Positions 34,461 to 44,255 of a stretch of DNA of 64,000 nt are shown here, one piece after another. Each line of letters starts with the position of its first letter. Position 1 is the stretch's first letter. The position numbers and the translations under genes are program-made. The notes beneath the pieces were generated by a model. It was not told the DNA's origin, searched no databases, and worked only from the letters and a program-made list of their open reading frames with translations. The DNA comes from Flavobacterium sp. 20NA77.7 (GTDB lineage: Bacteria; Bacteroidota; Bacteroidia; Flavobacteriales; Flavobacteriaceae), in assembly GCF_031326205.1 (NCBI RefSeq), contig NZ_CP133721.1:2267027-2331026 (forward strand), read 5' to 3'.

Positions 34461-37163
34461 TTGAATAAATATATTTTACATATTTATAAACAACCCTTTC
34501 GTTTAAACATATTTATTGTTTTTTTTCTAATTATTCCATTTTTTTCAATTGGACAATCTTTCTTTGGAACAGTAAAAGACGCTTTAGGCAACCCACTTCA
34601 AAACGCAAATGTATTGGCAAAACCCATTGAGGGTATCTATGAAATAAAATTTGCTATTGCAGATCATTTAGGAAGATTTAAACTAGATCTCCAAAAAAAC
34701 ACTAGTTATGAAATTCAGGTGTCATATATTGGTTTTGTAGAGAAAACAATTGAAATAAAAACAGGAGCTTCTAATGAAGAATATCATTTCAATCTCATTA
34801 AAAAAGATACTGAAATAAAAGAAATTGTTATAAAATATGATTACAACCCTGTCTTAATAAAAAAAGACACTAGTATCTATGACGTAAAAGCATTTACAAA
34901 TGGAACCGAACGAAAACTAAAAGACCAATTAGAAAAAATTCCGGGTATTGAAGTTGATAAAAACGGAGGAGTCTTCGTACAAGGTAAAAAGGTTACAAAG
35001 TTTTACGTAGAAAACCAATCTTTTTTTGGGGGTGGAACCAAATTGGGAATCGAAAACATTCCGGCAGATGCAGTTGATAAAATTGAAGTGTTAGATAATT
35101 TTAATGAAACTGGATTTCTAAAAAACGTTTCTAACAATGATGACTTAGCGATGAATGTTAAGTTGAAATCAGATAAAAAGAATTTTATTTTCGGCGACTT
35201 AGAAACAGGTATAGGAGGCGAGAAAAAGAATCTTTATTATAAAAATCACGCCGGGTTGTTTTATTTTTCGCCCAAAACGAATATAAGCTACATAGGTGAT
35301 GTTAACAACATTGGTAAAAGCACATTTACATTTGAAGATGTTATCCGTTTTCAAGGAGGAACCAGTAGTTTTTTAAATAATAAAAAACAATTGTCTGATT
35401 TGTTTTTATTTACAAACGACAACACCTATGTTGTTCAAGCAAAATCTGTATTTAATGCACTTAACTTTAGGCGGTCTATTAACTCAAAAATTGATGTTGA
35501 GGGATTTGGCATAGTTTCTAAAAATTATACATCTAATCAATCTGTATCCAACATAAGCTATTTACAAAACAACACATATGTTTTGGAAAACAAAAACAAT
35601 CAAAACGACGCAACATCGTGGCTAAGTATGGGAAATGTGAAACTAAATTATTTGCCTAATTCTAAATCGAAATGGCTGTATAACGGACACTTTCAAGTGA
35701 TAACTAATGACTATTTCGACCAAATAAATTCGTTACAAAACAACCAGCTTTTTTCTTTTGAATCCTCAAACACAAATATTACCTCTCAAATTAAACAATT
35801 TATTGAGTGGCACAAACAACATTCTGAAAAACACACCACTACTTTTGTGTTAAATCAAACGTTTGAAGAGGCAAGCCCAAAAAACACATGGATAACAGAC
35901 AGGCCTTTTTTAGCTGGCTTAATTCCTTTACAAAACGATACATTTTATACAATACAACAACTTAAAAAGATTAGAAATCACACTGTTGAGGGGATATTTA
36001 AACATTATTGGGCGCTAAATAATCATAATCATTTGTATTCAAATGTGGGCGTCAATTATACGCGTTCTCAAATCATAATTTCTGAAAAACAAACCCTTAC
36101 CAACGGAGAAATTAATGATTTTTCGAGTCAGGGTTTTGGAAATAATTTAAACTACAGATTTTCTGATTTATATGTGGGAGCAGAATATAAGTTTAAAATT
36201 GGAAAATGGATAAATAGGCCTGGAATATATTATCATTTGTACCAATTAAAAACTGCTCAACAAAACAATTTCCTCTCTAATCAACAACTCTTATTTGAAC
36301 CGAGATGGAAAAGTGAACTAAAGTTTAATAACGCCGAAGCATTAGTCTTTGATTATAAATTAGCTAATACATTTTCTGACGCCTCTAAAATGATTGAAAA
36401 TTATACACTTCAAAGTTATAACAGTGTATTTAAAGGAAATGCGCTCTTAACTAACGAACGCTACCATGCCGCTTCATTATATTATACTAAAACAAGTACA
36501 TTTAGAGGATTGTTTTTTAATGCTAAATCTAGTTTTTACAAAAAAACTAGAACCATACGAAATGAAATTCTATTAGATGGTGTAAATCAATTTACTTTTC
36601 CGCTTTTAACAAATAATCCAGAAACAAATTGGCAAGCATCTTGTAATCTAGATAAAAAAATCAACAAGTTTAGAGTGGGATTGCAGTCTAATTTTAATTG
36701 GTTTACTTATATACAAACCGTTAATAATCAAAGGACTAAAAACGAAAGAACTAGTAAAAATTATGGGGTCTCTATTCGAACAACACCAAAAAAATGGCCC
36801 CTGGTACAGGTAAATTATTCTAAAACATTTAACCGCTTTTTTGGACTAACAAATTCAAAACTAATTTCAGACAATATTTCCTTATCTATTGATGTAACAT
36901 TCTTTAAAAATTTTACTTTTAAATCGAATTATGAGGTTACATATACTATTAATAACCTAAATCAAAAAAGCACGTATAAAATTGCAAATGCGCTTTTGTG
37001 TTATCAAAAAAAGGAAAGTCCTTTTAGATGGGAACTTTCCGCACAGAACTTTTTAAATAATGGTAAAATAATAGATAATTCTTTTTCGGACTTTATGGTG
37101 TCGACAACAACAACGTTTGTAATGCCAAGAATAATACTGGTTAGTGTGAATTATAAAATTTAA
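34461..37163 (+). CDS. TonB-dependent-receptor-like outer membrane protein with carboxypeptidase-regulatory domain
   Basis: The 900-residue protein starts at TTG. It has a signal segment ending near F-F-S-I-G-Q, a CarboxypepD-regulatory-like beta domain at about 34-115 (T-V-K-D-A-L-G-N-P-L-Q-N-A), a plug-like part at about 150-225 (L-E-K-I-P-G-I-E-V-D-K-N-G-G, I-P-A-D-A-V-D-K-I-E-V-L) and then a long aromatic-rich outer-membrane barrel. A TonB box is not evident. It forms a two-gene unit with the GLPGLI gene. The transported molecule is unknown. Confidence 0.87.
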   Translation: MNKYILHIYKQPFRLNIFIVFFLIIPFFSIGQSFFGTVKDALGNPLQNANVLAKPIEGIYEIKFAIADHLGRFKLDLQKNTSYEIQVSYIGFVEKTIEIKTGASNEEYHFNLIKKDTEIKEIVIKYDYNPVLIKKDTSIYDVKAFTNGTERKLKDQLEKIPGIEVDKNGGVFVQGKKVTKFYVENQSFFGGGTKLGIENIPADAVDKIEVLDNFNETGFLKNVSNNDDLAMNVKLKSDKKNFIFGDLETGIGGEKKNLYYKNHAGLFYFSPKTNISYIGDVNNIGKSTFTFEDVIRFQGGTSSFLNNKKQLSDLFLFTNDNTYVVQAKSVFNALNFRRSINSKIDVEGFGIVSKNYTSNQSVSNISYLQNNTYVLENKNNQNDATSWLSMGNVKLNYLPNSKSKWLYNGHFQVITNDYFDQINSLQNNQLFSFESSNTNITSQIKQFIEWHKQHSEKHTTTFVLNQTFEEASPKNTWITDRPFLAGLIPLQNDTFYTIQQLKKIRNHTVEGIFKHYWALNNHNHLYSNVGVNYTRSQIIISEKQTLTNGEINDFSSQGFGNNLNYRFSDLYVGAEYKFKIGKWINRPGIYYHLYQLKTAQQNNFLSNQQLLFEPRWKSELKFNNAEALVFDYKLANTFSDASKMIENYTLQSYNSVFKGNALLTNERYHAASLYYTKTSTFRGLFFNAKSSFYKKTRTIRNEILLDGVNQFTFPLLTNNPETNWQASCNLDKKINKFRVGLQSNFNWFTYIQTVNNQRTKNERTSKNYGVSIRTTPKKWPLVQVNYSKTFNRFFGLTNSKLISDNISLSIDVTFFKNFTFKSNYEVTYTINNLNQKSTYKIANALLCYQKKESPFRWELSAQNFLNNGKIIDNSFSDFMVSTTTTFVMPRIILVSVNYKI

Positions 37164-37168
37164 AACAA

Positions 37169-37609
37169 CTAACGCTTCATCTCAATATGTGGAATTCCGT
37201 CTTCTAAATAACTTTCGCTGGTTTGTTTAAAGCCGTGACTTTCATAAAATTTCTTTAAATATTCTTGTGCCGAAATAGTAATTTTTGAGGTTTGGAAGTG
37301 TTGCTCTACAGCCTCAATAGAAACGCGCATTAAATCATGACCATACTTGTTTGCTCTGTGTTGTGGGCTTACAATTACTCTACCAATGGAAGCTTCTTTA
37401 AAATAATCCCCGGTAGCAAAAATTCTAGAACAGGCAATTAATTCTTGATTTAAATAGCCCAATACATGAATGGCTTTTTGGTCTTTATTGTCAATGTCTT
37501 GATAAACGCAGTTTTGCTCCACTACAAACACTTCTGAGCGCAACCTTAACAATTCATACAGTTCCGCAGTAGAAAGTTCGTTAAATCGCTTTATTTTAAA
37601 TTGTGCCAT
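37169..37609 (-). CDS. GNAT family N-acetyltransferase, ElaA-like
   Basis: The 146-residue protein matches ElaA: L-Y-E-L-L-R-L-R-S-E-V-F-V-V-E-Q-N-C near the start, the acetyl-CoA binding part I-G-R-V-I-V-S-P-Q-H-R-A-N-K-Y-G in the middle, and F-Y-E-S-H-G-F near the end. The substrate is not known. It converges with the barrel gene, 5 bases apart. Confidence 0.92.
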   Translation of the reverse strand: MAQFKIKRFNELSTAELYELLRLRSEVFVVEQNCVYQDIDNKDQKAIHVLGYLNQELIACSRIFATGDYFKEASIGRVIVSPQHRANKYGHDLMRVSIEAVEQHFQTSKITISAQEYLKKFYESHGFKQTSESYLEDGIPHIEMKR

Positions 37610-37623
37610 TTTATTAGATAAAG

Positions 37624-37649
37624 AAAAGCCACAACAAAAGTTATGGCCT
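37624..37649 (-). terminator. Terminator after the LysM transglycosylase gene
   Basis: On the minus strand GCCATAAC pairs with GTTGTGGC (8 bp, one wobble) around four T, then TTTTC follows. Confidence 0.65.
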
Positions 37650-37668
37650 CATCTATTTTATTTTTTTA

Positions 37669-39327
37669 CTATCCGTTTATTTTTAATTTCATCCCAGGTT
37701 GAATGTTATCATCACAAAGGTTGTTGTTCTTTTTTAAATCATCAACTGTGACATTAGGATATTTTTTTGAAATCGAAAAAATAGAATCTCCTTTTTGAAC
37801 CGTATAAAATTCTTCTTCTTTCGTAAAAACATCTTTATTTGCGGGTTTTTTATCTAATTTTACTATGTTTTCACCAGTCGAATTGGGCAATTGTTCTGTT
37901 TTTGTTTTAGGCACCTTAACGACTTCGTTAACGGTTATTTTCTTCGTTTTTTGTAACGCTAATAACTGCCCCTCATTAATTGTCGTTCCGTTAATCGTAT
38001 TCCATTTTTTTAATTGTTCGATACTAACGTTATTTATAGTTGCTATTTTGCTTAACGTTTCCCCTTTTTTAACTTTGTAATACTCTTTTTTGACTACTTC
38101 CTTGGTTGTTTGCTTTACAATTTTATCAAATTCTTTTTCTTCCAATGCTGCAATACTGTCTTGTTTAGCTATACTGTCTTGTTTTTGTATTTTGGCAAGT
38201 TGTACTTTTCGCCATTTTTCGGCTTCTAGATACTCTAAGTAAGCATAAATTTTATCTTCATTGGAAACAAATAAGCCAATTTTATCTTTTGGTAATCTTA
38301 AAAAATACAATTCATTTTCATAGGATGGAATAAAATTATTTTTAAACGTAGGATTAAAAAACTCTATTTCATCTACCGATACGTCTAATAAATCGGCTAT
38401 CTGCTTAAAAGTCATTCCTCTTTTTACGGCCACTGTATCGGTTTGGAAATAAGCTACAGGTGCTTTTTTAGGCATTAAACCCAACTCCTTTTTAAACTCA
38501 TAAATATACATTGTGGCTAAAAAAGCAGGAACATAGTTTGCTGTTTCTTTGGGTAAAAACTTTCTAATTTCCCAATAATCATTACTTCCTCCGGCGCGTC
38601 TAATTGCTTTTGACACGTTGTTTGGGCCGCAATTATATGATGCTAACACTAAACTCCAATCGCCAAAAATGGCATACATATTTGACAAATATTGACAAGC
38701 CGCTTCTGTGGCTTTTATTGGATCGTGTCTGTCGTCAACATACGACGTAACATTTAATTTATATTGTTTGCCTGTCGCTGGCATGAATTGCCATAACCCT
38801 CCTGCACCTACACGTGATTTTGCTTTTGGATTTAATGCCGATTCAACAATGGCTAAATATTTAATTTCTAAAGGAACGTTATATTTTGCTAAATGCTCTT
38901 CAAACATCGGAAAATAATACTCCGCAATCGCCATTTGTCGCTCAATACTTTTGCTTCTGTTTTTTAGAAAAATTTTAATTGTATTCTCTAACGTTTGATT
39001 GTATTCTATAACAAAAGGCGATTGAACATCAAGTTTTTTTAATCGTTTTTTTAATACTTCTGTATCTAAATTAAAATCTACTTTTTCGTCTAAATTAAGT
39101 GTAGTAATGTCTGCAAACATCTCCTTAGAAATGTCTGTGTTTGCAAGTTCTTTCATCCATCTTTCGTCAATACAAACACTTGTGGAATGATTAATAAACG
39201 TGCTTTTTAATGAATCTAAGTAGGTTAATTTTGGAACAAAAATAGGCAATTCTCTTTCTGCGCTTTCTTGTGCAAAAGCAAAAGAAAACGAGAAAAACAA
39301 ACTTGCTAATAGGGCTATTTTTTTCAT
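37669..39327 (-). CDS. Lytic transglycosylase with LysM domains (MltD-like)
   Basis: The enzyme cuts peptidoglycan glycan strands. The 552-residue protein has a signal peptide, a Slt-type catalytic domain at about 145-270 with Glu162 in A-I-V-E-S-A-L-N-P and the motif G-L-W-Q-F-M-P-A-T-G, and LysM modules at about 417-460 and 507-551. A further LysM-like segment lies near 295-345. A K-Q-D-S-I-A hexapeptide is repeated twice in the linker near 390, from an 18-base tandem repeat. It has its own promoter box between it and pgk. Confidence 0.94.
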   Translation of the reverse strand: MKKIALLASLFFSFSFAFAQESAERELPIFVPKLTYLDSLKSTFINHSTSVCIDERWMKELANTDISKEMFADITTLNLDEKVDFNLDTEVLKKRLKKLDVQSPFVIEYNQTLENTIKIFLKNRSKSIERQMAIAEYYFPMFEEHLAKYNVPLEIKYLAIVESALNPKAKSRVGAGGLWQFMPATGKQYKLNVTSYVDDRHDPIKATEAACQYLSNMYAIFGDWSLVLASYNCGPNNVSKAIRRAGGSNDYWEIRKFLPKETANYVPAFLATMYIYEFKKELGLMPKKAPVAYFQTDTVAVKRGMTFKQIADLLDVSVDEIEFFNPTFKNNFIPSYENELYFLRLPKDKIGLFVSNEDKIYAYLEYLEAEKWRKVQLAKIQKQDSIAKQDSIAALEEKEFDKIVKQTTKEVVKKEYYKVKKGETLSKIATINNVSIEQLKKWNTINGTTINEGQLLALQKTKKITVNEVVKVPKTKTEQLPNSTGENIVKLDKKPANKDVFTKEEEFYTVQKGDSIFSISKKYPNVTVDDLKKNNNLCDDNIQPGMKLKING

Positions 39328-39382
39328 CTTTTTATGGGGCGTTTTTATTATGTTGCTAATTTACAACACATTACTAACGTTG

Positions 39383-39390
39383 CAAAAATA
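39383..39390 (-). promoter_or_regulatory. -7 promoter box for the LysM transglycosylase gene
   Basis: On the minus strand TATTTTTG followed by C lies about 55 bases upstream of the start codon. Confidence 0.5.
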
Positions 39391-39405
39391 CAATTTATTG
39401 TTTAA

Positions 39406-40593
39406 TTATGCTAAAATAGCTGCGATTCCTGGTAATGTTCTGCCTTCAAGCATTTCTAACATGGCTCCACCTCCAGTGGAAACGTAACTCATTTTTGATT
39501 CCAAGCCAAACTGTTTTACCGCCGCTACACTATCTCCTCCTCCAACTAAAGAAAACGCACCATTTTTTGTAGATTCGGCAATGTATTCTCCTAAAGAAAT
39601 GGTGCCGTGAGCAAATTTTTCCATTTCGAAAACACCTATTGGACCATTCCATAAAATCGTTTTAGAATCTAAAAGCACTTTTTTAAATAGTTCAAGTGTT
39701 TTTGGCCCTGCGTCAAGCCCTTGCCATCCATCTGGAATAGCCGTAACGTCTATTATTTGTGTTTCTGCATCATTTGAAAAAGCATTTGCAGCCACTACAT
39801 CGACAGGCAAATGAATTTGAACACCTTTTTCTTTAGCTTTTTTCAAAATCTCTAATGCTAATTCTAATTTATCATCTTCACAAATAGAATCGCCAATTTT
39901 TCCACCCATTGCCTTTACGAAAGTAAACGTCATGCCTCCACCAATAATCATGTGGTCTACTTTGTCTAAAATATTTTCAATAATGGTAATTTTAGTCGAA
40001 ACTTTACTTCCTCCTAAAATAGCTGTAACTGGTTTTTCAGAATTTTTCAAAACCTTGTCTATACTTTCTATTTCTTTTGCTAATAAAGCTCCAAAACATT
40101 TGCTGTCTGGAAATTCATTTGCAATAATTGTTGTGGAAGCATGTGCTCTGTGTGCTGTACCAAATGCATCATTCACATAAAAATCGCCTAAAGCAGCTAG
40201 CGCTTTAGAAAAGGCTACGTCTCCCGCTTCTTCCTCGGTATAAAATCGTAAATTTTCTAATAGTAAAACTTCTCCCATTTGTAAACCATCAGCTGCATTT
40301 TGAGCAACGGCACCAATGCAATCTGAAGCAAATTTTACAGGTTTTCCTAAAATTTCTTCGACCTTAGATACAATGTGTTTTAAGGAGTATTTTTCTTCTT
40401 TACCTTTTGGCCTTCCTAAATGAGACATCAAGATTACCGCGCCACCATCATTTACTATTTTATCTATGGTAGGTTTTGCCGCTTCAATTCTATTTGAATC
40501 TGTAACATTAAAATTTTCATCCAGTGGGACATTAAAATCAACACGAATTAAAACTTTTTTATTTTTGAAATTATAATCTGCTAGGGTTTTCAT
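39406..40593 (-). CDS. pgk: Phosphoglycerate kinase
   Basis: This glycolytic enzyme makes ATP from 1,3-bisphosphoglycerate. The 395-residue protein has the family start [11 protein letters not shown], then [10 protein letters not shown], and the C-terminal V-G-G-G-D-S-V-A-A and S-T-G-G-G-A-M-L-E. The ATG at 40593 was preferred over the adjoining GTG at 40596, giving MKTLADYNF. It appears monocistronic. Confidence 0.97.
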   Translation of the reverse strand: MKTLADYNFKNKKVLIRVDFNVPLDENFNVTDSNRIEAAKPTIDKIVNDGGAVILMSHLGRPKGKEEKYSLKHIVSKVEEILGKPVKFASDCIGAVAQNAADGLQMGEVLLLENLRFYTEEEAGDVAFSKALAALGDFYVNDAFGTAHRAHASTTIIANEFPDSKCFGALLAKEIESIDKVLKNSEKPVTAILGGSKVSTKITIIENILDKVDHMIIGGGMTFTFVKAMGGKIGDSICEDDKLELALEILKKAKEKGVQIHLPVDVVAANAFSNDAETQIIDVTAIPDGWQGLDAGPKTLELFKKVLLDSKTILWNGPIGVFEMEKFAHGTISLGEYIAESTKNGAFSLVGGGDSVAAVKQFGLESKMSYVSTGGGAMLEMLEGRTLPGIAAILA

Positions 40594-40617
40594 CACTTCT
40601 TTTTTTTAGAACAGATA

Positions 40618-40625
40618 CAAAAATA
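40618..40625 (-). promoter_or_regulatory. -7 promoter box for pgk
   Basis: On the minus strand TATTTTTG matches TAnnTTTG and lies about 25 bases before the pgk ATG. Confidence 0.5.
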
Positions 40626-40750
40626 AGTATATTGTATATATTCTACACTATTTTTAACTTCGTTTCTTGTAAAAAAAATTACATTTTTGCTTGCAAAATA
40701 AATTATATGTTATTGATAACAAAGGATTTACAAAAAACTATATCGTTTTC

Positions 40751-42505
40751 TTAAACTACCTTTTCTTCTTTTATAAAATATTGTTTTCGGTTTGTTTTTA
40801 GTGGTTGAATACTTAAAGAAACAGCATTTCCCTCTTTATTTATAGTCATAATCCAAGCGGCATCTTTATATTTTTGTTCAAAATTTGAATGATAGGCTAT
40901 TGTTGCATCTTCAAAACTTGCGTGCTTGGTCAGATATACATACCTATACATGTTTTTTGGATTAATGAAATAAGCCGCTTGTAGCCCTTGTTTTTTCAAT
41001 TTTTCCACAAATCGTATGGCATTTTTGTGTACCGCAAAAACATTTACAATTGTATAATATCCTGAAGCCACATTTGGAACCGAAACACTTGGGCTTTCAA
41101 CAGGAATCGGTCTGTTTACTTTTAGGGGCTGTGCTATATTGTTGTCTGTTTTTGAAACAGTATTGTGTTTATTTTCTAAAACCTTTGGTTTTTCTATAAC
41201 AATAGGGGCCGCTGCAATGATATTTGATTCGCTATTTTTGCTCTGTACTATTGTTTTTGGTTTTTCTGCTTGTGGTTGAGTAATCGTTTCTACTTGTGTT
41301 AAATTGTTTTTTTCCAAGATTGGCTCTTGTTTTAAATCATTACTAGCCACTAAAAGTTCGTTCTCATTGGTATCAGGGGCTGTAACTTCAACTGCAAAAG
41401 CGTTGAAAAACACAAAATAACGCTCTCCAAAAGTTTCTAATCGCAATGTTATGCCTTGGGTATTGTTTTGAATAACAGCGTTATCTGGATTCGAAATTTT
41501 CATAATGAAAGCATCATAACCCAGCGTATTTGTATTTTTTGGTGTTCGGTTTATAAAATAATTTTCCTCCAGAGATATAGCGCTGTTAAAAAAGTTATTT
41601 TCTTTTCTTAATTTATTTGAAAGAGGTTTAAATTTAGTAGCCAAATCAGATTTAATAAACAGTTGATCACCTTCCATACTGTAATCACCTTCTAATGCCA
41701 TACATGCTATTTTTGCTTGTACATTACCTTCTGGAAATGTTTGAAAACCACTAAAATTAATATCTATTGGTTTTTTAGTTACACCTGCAAACCCATCATA
41801 TGAATTGATATATTTACCGGACATTTCTGGATCTTCATAGATAAAAAAGATGCTCCAACCTGCGGCAATTCCACCACTAATTTTTCCAACTGTCGCTTTT
41901 ACATCTGCCACCGTATAAACCCCACATGGATTAGGTAATGACTGCACTAAAGAGGTTATATCGGCATAGACAGCATATGGGGCCGTTTCATTTACATCTG
42001 ATTCTAATCCATCAAAAATTACTTCTCCGGTAATGGTTTGATAATTAGTTGTATAAGGTAGTTTTAGCTTTACTTGATTAAAATTTTCTCTAGCCTCGTC
42101 GGTGCTCTTATATTTGTTTACAGCAATTTGTTTTCCGCTTGTGTAAGGGTAAGTAGCAGACCAATAAAGACCTGCGTATATTATTTTTTTATTAGAAGAA
42201 TTATCTAATGTTAAATTAGCGCTACTTGAAGAAAAAGTCGTAATGTCGTTATCCACATCGATAAAGTCCATTGTAAATTCGTCATTTAATTTTGCATAAT
42301 TAGATCTTTCATCGTAGGAATCATTACTGGAGTGAAAGGCATCTACACGATTTACAATATTATTAGCAATGAGTGTTATGTCTCCTTTTATATAGCCTTT
42401 ATATCTAACTTTAAAAGGTGAGGTTGATTGTGCAAAACAAAACACAACCGAAAAAAGAATTGAAAAAAATAGCGCTACACTTTTAAATTTTAGGTTGGTC
42501 TTCAT
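40751..42505 (-). CDS. Secreted SPOR-domain protein with a T9SS-cargo-like N-terminal region
   Basis: The 584-residue protein starts with a signal peptide (about 25 residues, ending C-F-A-Q). Residues 30-375 form a beta-rich region with K-I-I-Y-A-G-L-Y-W-S and A-A-G-W-S-I-F-F-I-Y-E-D-P, a pattern also found at the amino end of large gliding-associated secreted proteins. A Pro/Thr/Lys-rich linker follows, then a SPOR-like domain at about 490-570 (Y-Y-T-I-V-N-V-F-A-V-H-K-N-A) that could bind denuded peptidoglycan. No C-terminal sorting domain is present. Confidence 0.75.
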   Translation of the reverse strand: MKTNLKFKSVALFFSILFSVVFCFAQSTSPFKVRYKGYIKGDITLIANNIVNRVDAFHSSNDSYDERSNYAKLNDEFTMDFIDVDNDITTFSSSSANLTLDNSSNKKIIYAGLYWSATYPYTSGKQIAVNKYKSTDEARENFNQVKLKLPYTTNYQTITGEVIFDGLESDVNETAPYAVYADITSLVQSLPNPCGVYTVADVKATVGKISGGIAAGWSIFFIYEDPEMSGKYINSYDGFAGVTKKPIDINFSGFQTFPEGNVQAKIACMALEGDYSMEGDQLFIKSDLATKFKPLSNKLRKENNFFNSAISLEENYFINRTPKNTNTLGYDAFIMKISNPDNAVIQNNTQGITLRLETFGERYFVFFNAFAVEVTAPDTNENELLVASNDLKQEPILEKNNLTQVETITQPQAEKPKTIVQSKNSESNIIAAAPIVIEKPKVLENKHNTVSKTDNNIAQPLKVNRPIPVESPSVSVPNVASGYYTIVNVFAVHKNAIRFVEKLKKQGLQAAYFINPKNMYRYVYLTKHASFEDATIAYHSNFEQKYKDAAWIMTINKEGNAVSLSIQPLKTNRKQYFIKEEKVV

Positions 42506-42528
42506 TTTAATTTGGGATTAGCTGGGTT

Positions 42529-42561
42529 CAAATATAAGAAAATTTCTTTACTTATTAACAA
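42529..42561 (-). promoter_or_regulatory. Promoter for the SPOR-domain gene
   Basis: On the minus strand TTG (42559-42561) and TATATTTG (42529-42536) are 22 bases apart, within the Bacteroidota range. The start codon is 24 bases downstream of the box. Confidence 0.65.
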
Positions 42562-42692
42562 TTATGTGTTTTTTCTTATTTTTTTGTTAACAACCTTTGT
42601 AAAAAGAACGATATTAACAATTTGCGTTGTTTGTTAACAACTTCTTTTCTTGAAATTATACGCCCATAGAGATAAATATTACTTTTTTTATG

Positions 42693-42700
42693 TAAGTTTG
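42693..42700 (+). promoter_or_regulatory. -7 promoter box for the delta' gene
   Basis: TAAGTTTG followed by C matches TAnnTTTG exactly. The ATG at 42705 begins only 4 bases after the box, so the transcript would start at or beyond the first codon. Confidence 0.55.
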
Positions 42701-42704
42701 CTTT

Positions 42705-43865
42705 ATGTTATTTTCAGAAATTTTAGGTCAAAACCACATAAAAAACCACCTGATTAGAAGTGCTAATCAAGGCAGAATTCCTCACGCACAACTGTTTGTG
42801 GGTCCGGAAGGATGTGGCACATTGCCCATGGCTATTGCTTATGCACAATACATTCTTTGTGGAAATGGAGACGGAGAAAACAATTCTGGAAACGCGAATT
42901 GCAACCTAAAATTTAATAATTTGTCGCATCCCGATTTGCATTTTATTTATCCGGTTACTAACACCGATGATGTAAAAGGCGAAAATGTGATTAGTGCTAA
43001 TTTTTTAAGTGAATGGCGAAGTTTTATTACAGAAAACCCATATGCAGGCCTTTTTGATTGGTATAAGCATTTGGAAATTCCAAAAAAGCAAGGTATAATC
43101 TCGGTAAGAGATGCTGCTGAAATCAACAAAACACTTTCCTTGAAAGCCTATGAAGGCGGCTATAAAATTATGATCGTTTGGATGGCTGATAGAATGAATG
43201 TTGCAGCGGCAAACAAATTATTAAAATTACTAGAAGAGCCGCCAGAAAAAACTGTTTTTATATTAATTGTTGAAAATACCGCAGCTGTTTTACAAACTAT
43301 TTTGTCTAGATGTCAAGTGGTCGATTTTTTAGCATTGCCAGAACAAATTATTGCCGAAGAATTAATAACTAGTAAAAAAATCGATGCAAACTTAGCTAAA
43401 AAAATAGCGCATCAAGCCGAAGGTAATTACAATAAAGCATTACACCTGCTAAACAAGGATAATGACGATGCTATATTTGAAGAATGGTTTGTTATTTGGG
43501 TGAGAGCAGCATTCAAAGCAAGAGGAAACGCTAGTGCAATTTCTGATTTAATACACTGGGGTGCAACAATAGCCAAAGAAGGCCGAGAAGTACAAAAAAA
43601 CTTTCTTCATTTTTGTATGCAATATTTTAGACAGGCTTTGTTATTAAATTATACAGCAAATGAATTGGTTTATTTAGAACCGACGTTTGAAAATTTTAAA
43701 TTAGAAAAATTCGCGCCGTTTATTCATGGAGCAAACATTTCTGGAATTTATAAAGAAATTGAAGAGGCTATATACCACATAGAACGAAACGGAAACAGCA
43801 ACATTATTTTAACCGATTTGTCTATTAAATTAACCCGTTTATTACACGTTAAAGAAACTATTTAA
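42705..43865 (+). CDS. holB: DNA polymerase III subunit delta'
   Basis: The clamp-loader subunit is 386 residues long. It begins with the delta' type segment F-S-E-I-L-G-Q-N-H-I-K-N-H-L and has a degenerate Walker A (G-P-E-G-C-G-T-L-P-M-A), as expected for a delta' subunit that does not hydrolyse ATP. The block N-K-L-L-K-L-L-E-E-P-P-E-K-T-V-F-I-L and the S-R-C-Q motif follow. It is 11 bases before the DoxX gene, so the two are probably transcribed together. Confidence 0.92.
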   Translation: MLFSEILGQNHIKNHLIRSANQGRIPHAQLFVGPEGCGTLPMAIAYAQYILCGNGDGENNSGNANCNLKFNNLSHPDLHFIYPVTNTDDVKGENVISANFLSEWRSFITENPYAGLFDWYKHLEIPKKQGIISVRDAAEINKTLSLKAYEGGYKIMIVWMADRMNVAAANKLLKLLEEPPEKTVFILIVENTAAVLQTILSRCQVVDFLALPEQIIAEELITSKKIDANLAKKIAHQAEGNYNKALHLLNKDNDDAIFEEWFVIWVRAAFKARGNASAISDLIHWGATIAKEGREVQKNFLHFCMQYFRQALLLNYTANELVYLEPTFENFKLEKFAPFIHGANISGIYKEIEEAIYHIERNGNSNIILTDLSIKLTRLLHVKETI

Positions 43866-43876
43866 AACAATATATT

Positions 43877-44254
43877 ATGACTGCTTTTACTTTATTACTG
43901 CTTAGTTTTTTAGCCATCACTTTTTTACAATCGGGATATGATAAAATTGTTGATTGGAACGGAAACGTAAATTGGCTTAAAGAACATTTTTCAAACACGT
44001 TTTTAAAGAACAAGGTGCCCGCCGCTTTATTGACTGTTTTGGCTTTAGAAATTGCCGCAGGCGTTCTAGGTGTTATGGGTATTGTGGAAAATTTAATAAA
44101 CCAATCCACTGTGTTAGCAAACTATTGTTGTGTAGTTTCTTCGGTTACCCTGCTTTTATTGTTGTTTGGGCAGCGACTAGCCAAAGATTATGATGGCGCT
44201 AGAACTATTGTAATTTATTTAATTCCAGCTCTTTTAGGCGTATATTACCTCTAA
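43877..44254 (+). CDS. DoxX-like membrane protein
   Basis: The 125-residue protein has four predicted membrane helices (about 3-19, 48-70, 77-98, 108-124) and the DoxX-type start F-L-Q-S-G-Y-D-K-I-V-D-W. The family is of unclear function, sometimes tied to redox metabolism. It ends one base before the convergent Pif1-like helicase gene. Confidence 0.82.
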   Translation: MTAFTLLLLSFLAITFLQSGYDKIVDWNGNVNWLKEHFSNTFLKNKVPAALLTVLALEIAAGVLGVMGIVENLINQSTVLANYCCVVSSVTLLLLLFGQRLAKDYDGARTIVIYLIPALLGVYYL

Positions 44255-44255
44255 A

